Assembly: GCA_963737075.1 (NCBI GenBank)
Contig: CAVTRI010000001.1
Location: forward strand, 1,302,001-1,366,000
Direction of reading: 5' to 3'
DNA length: 64,000 bases
Source: CAVTRI01 sp963737075
GTDB lineage: Bacteria; Actinomycetota; Acidimicrobiia; Acidimicrobiales; Palsa-688
This document shows, piece after piece, positions 49,864 to 58,034 of this stretch (within the stretch, counting starts at the first letter, position 1; the number at the start of each line of letters is the position of its first letter). A model generated the notes under the pieces. The model was not told the DNA's origin and ran no database searches. It saw nothing but the letters and a program-made list of their open reading frames with translations. The translations under genes were made by a program, and so were the position numbers.

Positions 49864-50355
49864 GTGGAGAGTGCCCGCTCAGCTTCGGTGGACGACCTCG
49901 AGCGGGTCGTCGAGTTATGGCGTGAAGCGGTCGCAGAGCTCGACAGCCAGCGAGGCGGTCCGTTGCTAGCCGGGACCCTGTTGGCAGACAGCTCAGCGGG
50001 CCCGGAGCCGTTGGCGAACTGGCTCCGGGACGCGCTGTCGGATCCTGACCGCATTCTCCTGGTCGGACTGCTGGATAACGAAGTCTTTGGATTCGCCGTG
50101 GCGCACGTAGAGCGGTGGCGGCAGCTGCCTGTGGCGAGTGTCGACATGCTTCACGTCGCCGCGCCCGCGCGCGAAGTCGGCGTCGGCGAAGCCATGTTGG
50201 AGCGGGTCGTCCGCTGGGCCTCGGATCGGGGAGCGTCCGGCGTGGACGCCCCAGCCCTGCCAGGGAGCCGACAGACCAAGGGCTTCTTCGAGTCGCACGG
50301 ATTCACCGCACGACTGTTGACGATGCATCGGCCGCTCAAACCCCCGGAGGTGTGA
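49864..50355 (+). CDS. GNAT-family N-acetyltransferase
   Basis: 163 residues with the GNAT acetyl-CoA motif A (VDMLHVAAPAREVGVGEAML) and FFESHGFTARLLTM at the end. The substrate is unknown. GTG 49864 starts 12 bp after the upstream gene, and the stop overlaps the Nudix gene as GTGA. Confidence 0.85.
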   Translation: MESARSASVDDLERVVELWREAVAELDSQRGGPLLAGTLLADSSAGPEPLANWLRDALSDPDRILLVGLLDNEVFGFAVAHVERWRQLPVASVDMLHVAAPAREVGVGEAMLERVVRWASDRGASGVDAPALPGSRQTKGFFESHGFTARLLTMHRPLKPPEV

Positions 50356-50759
50356 CCACGGCACCGCAGTTGTGCGTCGGGGCGGTGGCAGTCGACGCCG
50401 AGCGCCTGCTGCTCGTCCGCCGCGGCCGTGGGCCGGCGCAAGGACGGTGGTCAGTCCCGGGTGGCCGTGTCGAGACCGGTGAGACCATGTCCGAGGCGGT
50501 GGTCCGCGAGCTTCGGGAGGAAACTGGCCTCGAAGGAGTGTGCGATGCGCTGGTTGGGTGGGTCGAGCGTATTGACGAGGACAACCATTTCGTCATCTTT
50601 GACTTTCATGTGACCGTGCTCGATCCGGCTGAACCAGTCGCAGGCGACGACGCCGCGGAAGCGAGGTGGGTGCCGTTGCGGGAGGTGCCTGACCTATCGC
50701 TCACGCATGGGCTGGCCGAGTTCTTGTACGACAGAGGCATTCTCTCGACGTATACGTGA
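50352..50759 (+). CDS. Nudix hydrolase
   Basis: 135 residues with an intact Nudix box, GGRVETGETMSEAVVREL then REETGL, on the usual beta-alpha-beta core (LCVGAVAVDAERLLLVRRG). Removes nucleoside diphosphate derivatives; the substrate is not evident. It is coupled to the GNAT gene and convergent with the enoyl-CoA hydratase. Confidence 0.92.
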   Translation: MTTAPQLCVGAVAVDAERLLLVRRGRGPAQGRWSVPGGRVETGETMSEAVVRELREETGLEGVCDALVGWVERIDEDNHFVIFDFHVTVLDPAEPVAGDDAAEARWVPLREVPDLSLTHGLAEFLYDRGILSTYT

Positions 50760-50791
50760 GCTTAATAGGTAATAAAAGATTTAGCTTATCG

Positions 50792-51577
50792 TTAGCGTCC
50801 ATGCCACACGGCGGGCCGCTGCTCGACGAACGAGCGCGGACCTTCGGCGAAGTCTTCAGAGCGGGCCACCGTGGCGGCACTGGAAGCCGTCTCCGCCCAC
50901 AGCCGGGCATCGTCGGAGCAAGTTGCGAGGCGGGCGACGCGGCGGCTCTCGCGGACAGCGAGGGGGGCGTTGGCGGCGATGCGGGCCGACAGGGCAAGCG
51001 CGTCGTCCCGAGCGGCACCGGGTGCCACCAGCTGGTTGACCAGCCCGACCTGATAGGCCCGCTCAGCGGTGATCGGGTCGCCGGTGAGCAGCATCTCCAT
51101 GGCGAGCTTCTCGCCGACACCCCGCGGCAGGCGAAACAGCGCCCCGCCGGTGGCGATCAGCGACCGCTTGACCTCCGGCAGGCCGAACACGGCGTGGGTC
51201 GAAGCCACGACGACGTCGCAAGCCAGAACCAACTCGAAACCACCGGCCAGGGCGGGGCCGTCGACCGCCGCTATGAGCGGCTTCGTCCGGCCACGGCTCG
51301 CCAGACCCGCGAACCCGCCTCGTTCCGTCGAAAGTCCGGTGCTCTCGCCGGCCGCGAGCGCTTCGAGGTCGGCGCCCACTGAGAAGACTCGGCCCTCCGA
51401 GGCCAGCACCCCCACCCACAGCTCGTCGTCGGCCTCGAGGCGATCGATGGCCCGCTCGAGGCCCTCGGCCATGTGGCGGTCGACGGCATTGCGAGCGTCG
51501 GGACGCTGGAGCGTGATCACCAGGGTGCGGCCGCGCACCTCGATTCCCACCATTCCGGGCGCGCTTCCCGTGGACAC
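50792..51577 (-). CDS. Enoyl-CoA hydratase/isomerase family protein
   Basis: 261 residues with the crotonase fold: LVITLQRPDARNAVDRHMAE, FSVGADLEAL for CoA oxyanion binding, and GPALAGGFELVLACDVVVAS. A classical hydratase Glu pair is partly present (GLPEVKRSLIAT). GTG 51577 follows GGAG; a later ATG at 51553 is possible. It follows the 474-residue protein gene by 16 bp on the same strand. Confidence 0.9.
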   Translation of the reverse strand: MSTGSAPGMVGIEVRGRTLVITLQRPDARNAVDRHMAEGLERAIDRLEADDELWVGVLASEGRVFSVGADLEALAAGESTGLSTERGGFAGLASRGRTKPLIAAVDGPALAGGFELVLACDVVVASTHAVFGLPEVKRSLIATGGALFRLPRGVGEKLAMEMLLTGDPITAERAYQVGLVNQLVAPGAARDDALALSARIAANAPLAVRESRRVARLATCSDDARLWAETASSAATVARSEDFAEGPRSFVEQRPAVWHGR

Positions 51578-51593
51578 GACGGCTCCGGAACGG

Positions 51594-53018
51594 TCAGGAC
51601 GAACGGCGCCGGGCCGGTTCGACCGGTCGGGGACCCGGTGGTGGTGGGATGGCGATCCCCAGAAGCGCGGCCAGCGCCGGTATCCGTCCTGCCTGCTGCT
51701 GGGCTGCCCGCACCACCTCCGGAGGGGCATCCGTGGGCAGGCCCACCGGCTTCACGGCTCTGCGCACCGGCGAGGCGGCTACTGCCTCGAGGAGGGCGGC
51801 CCACCGCTCGGGGACCGTCTCGGGGGTCATCGCCTGCCCCGTGGCCTCGGCTAGTCGGGCGGTCAGGTCCGCACTCAGGCGGGCGCTGGGGTCGGGCGGG
51901 CGGGCGGCGAGTCGAAGCGCGCGGACCACGCGGTTGTCATCGAGGTGCCGGCTGATCTCCTGTTCCCAGTCGGCCTGCAGCTTGGCAAGCCGTTGCTCGA
52001 GACGGTCCCGCAGGGCAGCGGCCAGAGCCCGGGTCTCGTCGTCGCGGGCCAAGTCCCCGCCGGCGACGACCGCACGCAGGTCACGCAGACTGATGTCGTC
52101 GGCTGCTTTGTCGGCGGCCTCGGCCCGGTCGCGCCACTCCGCAGACTTGAGCCGGGGCAGGAGTTGCTCGGCCATAGCCAGCAAAGCATCGGCGTTGGGG
52201 GCGGGTCTGCCTTCCGCAGCGGCCTTCTCTCGTTCCAGGTGCAGAGCGGTGCGCACCGCCGGGATGCCACCGCGCAGGACCTGCTCGGCCACCGGCCGCT
52301 CCTCGGGCGCGAGGGCATCCAGCACCGCCTCACGGTGTGTGTTGGCCGGGTTGAGACGCCTGGCGCGGGCGGGTTCCCGGCCTGTTCCTGGGTGCTGGTC
52401 GGCAGGGCGCGCTTCGGGACGGGACCGCGCGCGTTCGCGGCGACCGGCGGGCCGGTCAGTGCCGGACCTGGAAGCCGTGCCGTCAGGGCGTCCTGCGTCG
52501 GGGGAGGGCTGGGCCTGGTGAGCCCGCCGCCCCTCGCCGGCGTCGACCTTTCGCACCCGACCCGCGGGACCTTCCGTTGCCCCAGGGGCCCGGCCTCCGG
52601 ATGGACGGCCCGGACGGTCCTGGGATCGGGGCCCAGCCATCCCGCTCCTGGGCCGCTCGGGCCCGGAAGGACGACTGGGGCGGCTCTCGGTGGCCTCCCG
52701 CCGGCGGCCGCTAGGGCGCCGGTCGCTTCGCCCGGCAAGCTGCGTCGTGACCCCCGACACCGGCCCGCGAGTGGGGCCGAGGATCTCGAGCCGCTCAGGC
52801 TCCGGACGCTCCTTTTCTTTCGGTGGCGCCACAGCCACGATGACGATGCCGTCGATCTCGAAATCCGCGTCGGCCCGCACCACGTCGCCAGCTTTGGCGC
52901 CCGCGTACAGCAGTCCGGCATCGAGCACGCCTCGCGGCTGGCGGGCGCCGGCGGCCCGCCATGTCCACGTGCCGTCGGGCCGCGCGCTGGTCAGCTCGAT
53001 GTCGATCCTGCGGGCCAC
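51594..53018 (-). CDS. Large Arg/Pro-rich protein of unknown function
   Basis: 474 residues. The N-terminal ~80 residues (ARRIDIELTSARPDGTWTWR, GVLDAGLLYAGAKAGDVVRA) look like one folded domain. A disordered Arg/Pro/Gly-rich linker (~80-235) follows, then a helical C-terminus (VLDALAPEERPVAEQVLRG, LRDRLEQRLAKLQADWEQEI). No known family recognised. The layout suggests a nucleic-acid-binding scaffold, an inference only. The GTG at 53018 is the last plausible start before the divergent hydrolase gene. Confidence 0.6.
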   Translation of the reverse strand: MARRIDIELTSARPDGTWTWRAAGARQPRGVLDAGLLYAGAKAGDVVRADADFEIDGIVIVAVAPPKEKERPEPERLEILGPTRGPVSGVTTQLAGRSDRRPSGRRREATESRPSRPSGPERPRSGMAGPRSQDRPGRPSGGRAPGATEGPAGRVRKVDAGEGRRAHQAQPSPDAGRPDGTASRSGTDRPAGRRERARSRPEARPADQHPGTGREPARARRLNPANTHREAVLDALAPEERPVAEQVLRGGIPAVRTALHLEREKAAAEGRPAPNADALLAMAEQLLPRLKSAEWRDRAEAADKAADDISLRDLRAVVAGGDLARDDETRALAAALRDRLEQRLAKLQADWEQEISRHLDDNRVVRALRLAARPPDPSARLSADLTARLAEATGQAMTPETVPERWAALLEAVAASPVRRAVKPVGLPTDAPPEVVRAAQQQAGRIPALAALLGIAIPPPPGPRPVEPARRRSS

Positions 53019-53069
53019 TCGCTTCAACCTACAGGGTGGCCTCGGGTGGTCAGAAGACTTCGCGGCCGG

Positions 53070-53840
53070 ATGACTACGCTCCCGGGCGTGGCTGAGCAGC
53101 ATTCGGTGAGCGACGCCCGATCCCGCCCCGATACCAGCATCCCGCCTGCGGAGGGACACGGCAACCCGGTGCTGCTGGTGCATGGCTTCGCGTCGTCGTT
53201 TCTCCGCAACTGGGTGGAGCCTGGCTGGGTCGATCTCCTGCGCGACGCCGGTCGGGAGGTGCTGGCGGTGGACCTGCCCGGCCACGGTGACGCCCCCAAA
53301 CCGCACGACCCGGACGCCTACGCGGGGCTGGACGGAGCTGTGAGGGAGGCGCTTCCGGAGGGGACCGTGGTTGACGCCGTCGGTTTCTCGCTCGGCGCCC
53401 AGCTCCTGCTCCGGGTGGCGTCGGCGACACCCGAGCGCTTTGGCCGGATCGTCGTCGGCGGCGTGGGAAACAACGTGTTCGAAGAGCGCAGCCCGGAGGC
53501 GGCGGCGGCCGCGATCCTGGCCGGCGAGCCGGCCGAGGGCGACCCGTCGGTGGCCCAGGCGTTTGCCGTGTTCGCCCGTGCGCCTGGCAACGACCCCCAG
53601 GCACTCGCAGCCTGCCTTCGGCGGCCGCAGGCACCGCTGCGTCCCGAGGAGCTCGCAGCCCTCAACCGGCCGGTGTTGGTCGTGCTCGGCGACCGCGACT
53701 TCGCCGGTCCGGCAGCACCCCTCGTCGAAGCCCTTCCTGACGCTTCCTTGGTCACGCTGCACGGTGTTGACCACTTCGGCACGCCGAAGGATTTCGGCTT
53801 CATCGACGCCGCCCTCACGTTCCTCGGGGCAGCGCTCTAG
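53070..53840 (+). CDS. Alpha/beta hydrolase
   Basis: 256 residues. The oxyanion region is VLLVHGFASSFLRNW, the nucleophile elbow GFSLG, and the catalytic His is in LHGVDHFGTP; the acid is likely in VLGDRDFAGP. The substrate is unknown. ATG 53070 is used; GTG 53088 would shorten it by 6 residues. It is divergent from the Arg/Pro-rich protein gene with about 50 bp between. Confidence 0.88.
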   Translation: MTTLPGVAEQHSVSDARSRPDTSIPPAEGHGNPVLLVHGFASSFLRNWVEPGWVDLLRDAGREVLAVDLPGHGDAPKPHDPDAYAGLDGAVREALPEGTVVDAVGFSLGAQLLLRVASATPERFGRIVVGGVGNNVFEERSPEAAAAAILAGEPAEGDPSVAQAFAVFARAPGNDPQALAACLRRPQAPLRPEELAALNRPVLVVLGDRDFAGPAAPLVEALPDASLVTLHGVDHFGTPKDFGFIDAALTFLGAAL

Positions 53841-53898
53841 CGCGCTCGTGGCTGCCGGCGTCTGGCGGGCGCTTCGACCTGGCGCCTAGCGTGCCGGC

Positions 53899-54012
53899 AT
53901 GGGCCGAGGGGCACGTTCGACGATCCGCTGGAAGCATGACCGCGTCCGTCGCAAGAAGGCTCGCGACGCCCGGGTGCGCGAAGCCAAGGATAAGGCCCGC
54001 AAGCAAACCTGA
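53899..54012 (+). CDS. Very small basic protein (37 residues)
   Basis: ATG 53899 opens a 37-codon frame, MGRGARSTIRWKHDRVRRKK then ARDARVREAKDKARKQT, stop TGA at 54010-54012. Nearly half of its residues are Lys or Arg. It resembles the small ribosome-associated proteins annotated in actinobacteria, but I cannot name the family. It follows the hydrolase by about 58 bp. Short length and composition make a real gene likely but not certain. Confidence 0.55.
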   Translation: MGRGARSTIRWKHDRVRRKKARDARVREAKDKARKQT

Positions 54013-54043
54013 CGTTCGCCGCCCGCGCCCGGGTTTCAGGCGA

Positions 54044-54071
54044 GTTACGGATAACTGTAATTATCCGTAAC
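54044..54071. promoter_or_regulatory. 11-bp palindrome, candidate operator or attachment-site feature
   Basis: GTTACGGATAA and TTATCCGTAAC flank CTGTAA, a perfect 28-bp palindrome. It lies 215 bp before the integrase start, close to the boundary between ordinary chromosomal genes and the decayed integrative module. AT-rich against the high-GC neighbourhood. Confidence 0.5.
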
Positions 54072-54239
54072 AGGGTAGCCGTTTATTCGTGCCCGTTAAA
54101 GGGGAAAATGGCTGCTCACCAGGGCTTATCCCCCCTGCCGAAGGACCTGAGGACCGTGTTCGTGGGGTTTGCGGCCTGCTTTGAGCGTGATTGAGCGTGC
54201 ACGGCCGAGCTCCGCCGACGGATTGGATGCTTGCAATTC

Positions 54240-54276
54240 TCCCGTTTAACGGCAAGATTTCCCGTTAAACGGCAAG
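54240..54276. promoter_or_regulatory. Two tandem palindromic repeats before the integrase
   Basis: CCCGTTTAACGGCAAG and CCCGTTAAACGGCAAG repeat with a 20-bp period (54240-54256 and 54260-54276), and each contains CCGTT-N-AACGG, a perfect palindrome around one base. A related CCCGTTAAAGGGG occurs near 54090. They end directly before the integrase ribosome-binding site (AAGGAG). They could be operators for the nearby XRE regulator, or integrase arm sites. Confidence 0.55.
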
Positions 54277-54285
54277 GAGTGTGGG

Positions 54286-54990
54286 TTGGTCGACGTTGAC
54301 TCGAACGTGGTCCCCTTGCGGCAGGCTCCAGCCGGGGATCTGGCGGACCGGACGTTGGAGCAGATGCTGGAAGGCTGGCGGAACCAGCAGCTGGCCCGGA
54401 ACCTCGCGTTCGCGACAATCAATGGCCGGGAGGCCGAGATCCGCCGGTTCACGGCCGATGTCGGCGAGTTCCCGTGTCGGTGGACGGCTGCGATGGTCGA
54501 TGACTGGCTGGGCGATCTCCGGGCGGTGAAGCATCTGCGCCAGTCGACGATCCGGGCCAAGGCGGTCACGGTGAAGCTGTTCTGCGACTATGTGACCGAC
54601 CCCGCCTACGGCTGGCCCGAGGAGTGCTGCGAGCGGTTCGGGACCCACCCGGTGCAGGTGTGCCACCGCTGGAACACCGCCACCCATGTGCAGGAGGCCG
54701 AGGGGCAACCGCGGTTGCGGGCCTTCACGATCGAGGAGATCCAGGCCCTGTTCGACTGCGCCGACGAGATGGTCGTGACCACCCGGGCCCGGGGTCGCAA
54801 AAGTTGGCTGGCCTGCTTCCGCGACGCCACCCTGCTCAAGGTGGCCTACGCCTGGGGGCTGCGCCGACGGGAGGTGCAGATGCTCGACGTCACCGATTTC
54901 GGGACCAACCCGGCCGCCCCTCAGTTCGGCCGTCTGGGGCGGGTGCGGGTCCGCTACGGCAAAGCGATGAAAGGCTCTGCTGCCAAGCCC
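54286..54990 (+). pseudogene. Tyrosine recombinase (phage/ICE integrase), N-terminal fragment
   Basis: About 235 residues from TTG 54286 (ribosome-binding site AAGGAG), with the SAM-like N-terminal domain (TLEQMLEGWRNQQLARNLAF) and the first catalytic part: Arg in GLRRREVQMLDV and Lys in RVRYGKAMKGSAAKP. Homology then ends abruptly and an ArsR-like sequence begins near 54990. The His-x-x-Arg and Tyr part reappears at 56066-56283. The integrase is thus split by about 1.1 kb and is non-functional. Confidence 0.85.
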
Positions 54991-55262
54991 CGCAGCTGGA
55001 GGACTTCGACGCTGTCTTCGGCGCATTGGCCCACCACAGCCGCCGCCCATGTTGACGGTCCTGCAAGCCCGCGGCGGCGAAATGACCTCCGGTGAGATCG
55101 CCAGCCGGTTCGACTTGCTCATGGCCGACCACCACCCGACACCTGCGAGTCTTAGAAAACGCGGGCCTTGTACGTGTATCTCTCCGCGGCGGGGAGCGCG
55201 TATACAACCTCGACGCCTCCAGACTTCGATCAGTCACAGGCCGATGGCTGTCATCGGAGTTG
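54990..55262 (+). pseudogene. ArsR-type transcriptional regulator remnant
   Basis: A winged-helix sequence spread over three frames: LEDFDAVFGALAHHSRRP, then MLTVLQARGGEMTSGEIASR, then TTTRHLRVLENAGLVRVSL with VYNLDASRLRSVTGRWL. One shift is an extra T at 55115-55116 (CGACTTGCTC for CGACTGCTC). It has lost its start codon at the junction with the integrase. The end overlaps the 3' side of the antitoxin-like gene on the other strand only slightly or not at all. Confidence 0.75.
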
Positions 55263-55297
55263 CCGGGCTCGTCATTGACGAGCGAAACAGAATGTTC

Positions 55298-55570
55298 CTA
55301 CGCTGACCTAGAGACTGGCCTGTAGCGCTGCTGGGCCGCCTGGGCCGTGATCCCCAGTTCGGTCCCGATGCGCTTCCAGGAGATCCCGGCTCGCCGAGCT
55401 TTCTCGACAGCCTCGCTGATCTGCCGTTCGCTTCGAGCGCGAGCCAAAGCCGCTCGGCGCAGCAGGTGCTCAGCGACCGCGACCTCGTCGTCAGGGGAAG
55501 GCTCGTAGTCCTCGAACTGCTTGGCCAGCTCGTCGGCATGGTCGAGGATTTCTTGTAGAGAGCGTGGCAT
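55298..55570 (-). CDS. Antitoxin-like protein with C-terminal HTH
   Basis: 90 residues: a helical, acidic N-terminus (LQEILDHADELAKQFEDYEP) and a C-terminal helix-turn-helix (AGISWKRIGTELGITAQAAQ). It follows the toxin-like gene by 4 bp on the same strand. I recall this pair as a recurrent small module annotated as toxin-antitoxin in actinobacteria, but the sequence alone does not prove the function. Confidence 0.6.
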   Translation of the reverse strand: MPRSLQEILDHADELAKQFEDYEPSPDDEVAVAEHLLRRAALARARSERQISEAVEKARRAGISWKRIGTELGITAQAAQQRYRPVSRSA

Positions 55571-55574
55571 CAGA

Positions 55575-55796
55575 TCACCTCAAGAACTTTTGGCGGGCCG
55601 GCATGGCATGAACGATGAACTCGATCCCCTCCGCGGTGGCTGTGCCGACCTCAAGCAGGCGGCCGGCCGGATCGGAGCCGATCAGCATCGTCAGTTCATC
55701 GAACTCGAAGACTCGAATCGGGTTGCGGTAAGCGTGCAGCATGTCGTCGTCGGCCACCCCGTGCTTGCGGGCGCTCGCCAGGATGACCGGTTCCAT
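55575..55796 (-). CDS. Toxin-like protein (RelE/BrnT-type fold suspected)
   Basis: 73 residues (start MEPVILASARKHGVADDDML) with the recurring HAYRNPIRVFE, LTMLIGSDPAGRLLEVG and C-terminal IVHAMPARQKFLR pattern. These small proteins are encoded just upstream of an HTH protein, as here. The fold and any RNase activity are inferred. The pair lies inside the split integrase, where addiction modules often accumulate. Confidence 0.6.
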   Translation of the reverse strand: MEPVILASARKHGVADDDMLHAYRNPIRVFEFDELTMLIGSDPAGRLLEVGTATAEGIEFIVHAMPARQKFLR

Positions 55797-56065
55797 CTTG
55801 CATCAATATAACTTGACGTAACCGGTTTGCGTGGGGGAGCGACCCGGGGCCGTCCAGAACGTCAGCGCAATTCACTACTTGGCCGCCTCGGCCGTGCGAT
55901 CGGATTCGGCACGGCCGTTCGACCGCATCGCTAAGCGTGACCACGGGAGCGCCAGAACGCGCCGCGAGCTGGGCAAGGAAGCACCACGAGATCGGATTCT
56001 GGCGACGGCGACCACGGTCCACCCGGCTGCCGGGCAGACAATTCGCACATCGAATAAGGGCTCCT

Positions 56066-56283
56066 ACCAGCAGATGCAGATACGCTCCTATGTGACCCAC
56101 CTGACCGAGGACGGCTTCGACGTCCGCTTTGTGCAGGTGCAGGTCGGCCACGAGCACGCCTCCACCACCTCGATCTACACCTGCGTCTCCTCGGACTACC
56201 GGACCCGGACACTCAAGGAGGCGCTGGCCCGATCGGTCGGGCCGCTCGGCTTGAACATCGGCGCTGGAAACGAGCGGTCGTGA
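56066..56283 (+). pseudogene. Tyrosine recombinase, C-terminal fragment
   Basis: Reads QMQIRSYVTHLTEDGFDVRF, then VQVGHEHASTTSIYTCVSSD and YRTRTLKEALARS. This is the end of an integrase: the His in GHEHASTT and the nucleophilic Tyr in SIYTCVS. The preceding His-x-x-Arg box is damaged (IRSYVTHL where LRHSYVTHL is usual). It continues the fragment at 54286-54990 and its stop overlaps the XRE start as GTGA, as is typical of intact modules. Confidence 0.8.
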
Positions 56284-56619
56284 ACCAGGACCGCCGTTTC
56301 GTGTGGCGGCCTCGAGAAACTGATGCACGCTCAGGGGATCCGCCATGTCACGGCCCCGCAGCGGGAGCTGGCCGAGAGAGGTGTCGATCTATCCTCTTCG
56401 CAAACCCACCGGCTGGTGACCCAGACCCCCGACCGGCTCAACCTCGACGTTTTAGCCGTCCTGTGCGAGATCCTGGGCTGCTCCCCCGCCGACCTGATCG
56501 CCATCAAGGCCGCCGAGAGACGCAAGGCGGCGGGCGGGAATGTCGTCGACATGGCCGACACCGTCCGGCCCAAACGGGCCCAGGTCACCCGGCCGTCCCC
56601 GCCACCGGAGCCGCGGTGA
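56280..56619 (+). pseudogene. XRE-family HTH regulator (one-base frameshift)
   Basis: GTG 56280 overlaps the integrase stop. The first codons read MNQDRRFVWR, then an extra C at 56310-56311 shifts the frame; the rest continues as LEKLMHAQGIRHVTAPQREL to LVTQTPDRLNLDVLAVLCEI with LGCSPADLI. Without the extra base it is about 112 residues, a normal Cro/C1-type regulator. If the base is real, an ATG at 56323 could still give a 98-residue protein with most of the HTH. Confidence 0.75.
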
Positions 56620-57090
56620 AGCGCCGATACGAGTACCGGGCCACCTGCTCGCCCTGCGAGCGGCCTGATCAGAACGTCGTCCGGCGCATGCCCGAGGATC
56701 GCTGTGCGCGGCGTGCGAAGCCAAAGCGTTCCGCCTCACCGGCCGCTGCGCCGACTGCGGCCAGGACCGGCCGCTCCCCGGGATCAACCTCAAATGGCAA
56801 CCGATCTGCCCCACCTGCGCCGGGCTGGACGACGAGTTTCACTGCTCACGGTGCGGCTGGCAAGGAATGGCGGCTGCGCCACGGGCTGTGCGAATGGTCC
56901 TACCTCTCCGACCAGCACGACAGATCCTGGTCGGTCCGATCGACCTGGCAGCGTTGCGGGCCAGGGTGCTTGAAACCCCCCGCTCGGACAGGCATCATCA
57001 TTTGGCTCGACGACCAGCGAGTCCGCCGTCTCCTCCACGACCTCTCCGCCGGCCGGGCCGAGCTAACCCACCACGCGCTTGAACCCCCGA
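56616..57090 (+). pseudogene. Zinc-finger accessory protein of the integrase module (multiple frameshifts)
   Basis: Starting at GTG 56616 (GTGA overlap with the XRE gene) the sequence shows CSPCERPDQNVVRRMP, then in other frames CADCGQDRPLP, CPTCAGLDDEFHCSRCGWQG, LRHGLCEWSYLSDQH, LVGPIDLAALRARVLE and IIWLDDQRVRRLLHDLSAGR. These are the paired CxxC fingers and C-terminal helices of the zinc-finger protein that follows integrase and XRE genes in actinobacterial elements. At least three frame changes are needed, so it is decayed or badly sequenced. Confidence 0.7.
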
Positions 57091-57331
57091 CCAGTAGCTA
57101 CAAGGGCTGGCAAATGCCCGCTCTTCCGATACGCCAGACGGATTGTGTCCTGTTCCCCGCGGAGGGAAGATCCCCCCTTCTGTGGGAGGAGGCAATGAAC
57201 GCGGCGGCTTGCCATCACGTGGATAACGGTGTTTGTCTGCCCTCAGATCTCCGTGTGAAGAGCAAGGCTTCGAAAGCGGAGATGATTGCTGCTTGGCGGC
57301 CTCTAACGATCTCGCCAGCTGCGGAGGATCG

Positions 57332-57875
57332 ATGGCAGACGAGTATGACGTGTTCATCATCGGGACTGGAGCCGGTGGTGGGACTCTGGTCCACACCCTC
57401 GCCGCTTCGGGACTGCGGCTCCTGCTGCTTGAGCGGGGCGACTTTCTACCCCGGGAGAAGGACAACTGGGACCCAGACGCGGTCTTTGTCGACGGGAAAT
57501 ACATCTCACCCGACACATGGTATGACAGCGACGGCAACAAATTTCAGCCCCAGTTCCACTACTTCGTGGGCGGGGCCACCAAGCTTTTTGGGGCCGCCCT
57601 CTACCGCCTCAGGCCGCAGGACTTCGGCGAGATCAAACACGTGAACGGCATCTCCCCGGCCTGGCCGCCTCGACTATGACGAATTCGAACCGTGGTACAC
57701 CAAGGCCGAGTGGCTCTATCAGGTGCACGGCATTCCGGGGCGAGGATCCCACCGAAGGAGCCTGGTCCAAACCGTACCCGTGGCCGGCCGTCAGCCACGA
57801 ACCCCGACTGCAGCAGATCAGCGACGACCTGAAGAAGGCTGGATACCACCCCTTCCCGACCCCCGTGGGCATCAT
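57332..57875 (+). pseudogene. GMC-type oxidoreductase, N-terminal fragment
   Basis: ATG 57332 (GGAGGA upstream) begins MADEYDVFIIGTGAGGGTLV, the FAD-binding motif of GMC oxidoreductases, then FVGGATKLFGAALYRLR. Two extra bases (C at 57668-57669, G in 57737-57740) shift the frame; the sequence continues as YDEFEPWYTKAEWLYQVHG and EDPTEGAWSKPYPWPAVSHE up to TPVGIML. It then joins an SDR fragment with no catalytic domain. Even if the shifts are errors, the gene is truncated. Confidence 0.8.
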
Positions 57876-58034
57876 GCTAAGAGGCTGGATGCGGCCATCC
57901 CGCTCGGTCGCATGGCTCAGCCCGAGGAGATCGGCCGCGTGGTCGCGTTTCTGGCGGGCGACGGAGCCAGCTACCTGAACGGCACGACGGTCTTTGTTGA
58001 CGGCGGCCTCATGCATTCCAGTCCCGGCCTGTAG
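57876..58034 (+). pseudogene. Short-chain dehydrogenase (SDR), C-terminal fragment
   Basis: Reads RLDAAIPLGRMAQPEEIGRV, then VAFLAGDGASYLNGTTVFVD and GGLMHSSPGL: the standard last ~50 residues of classical SDR enzymes. Nothing upstream belongs to an SDR; it is fused directly to the GMC fragment near 57875. A deletion between two neighbouring oxidoreductase genes, or an assembly join, would explain it. Confidence 0.8.

Noticed and set aside
51945..53069. An upstream extension of the alpha/beta hydrolase frame
   Set aside because: Antisense to the 474-residue protein; the hydrolase fold begins only after 53070.
54240..54276. CRISPR-like repeat
   Set aside because: Only two repeat units, 17 bp long with 3-bp spacing, and no cas genes in the window.
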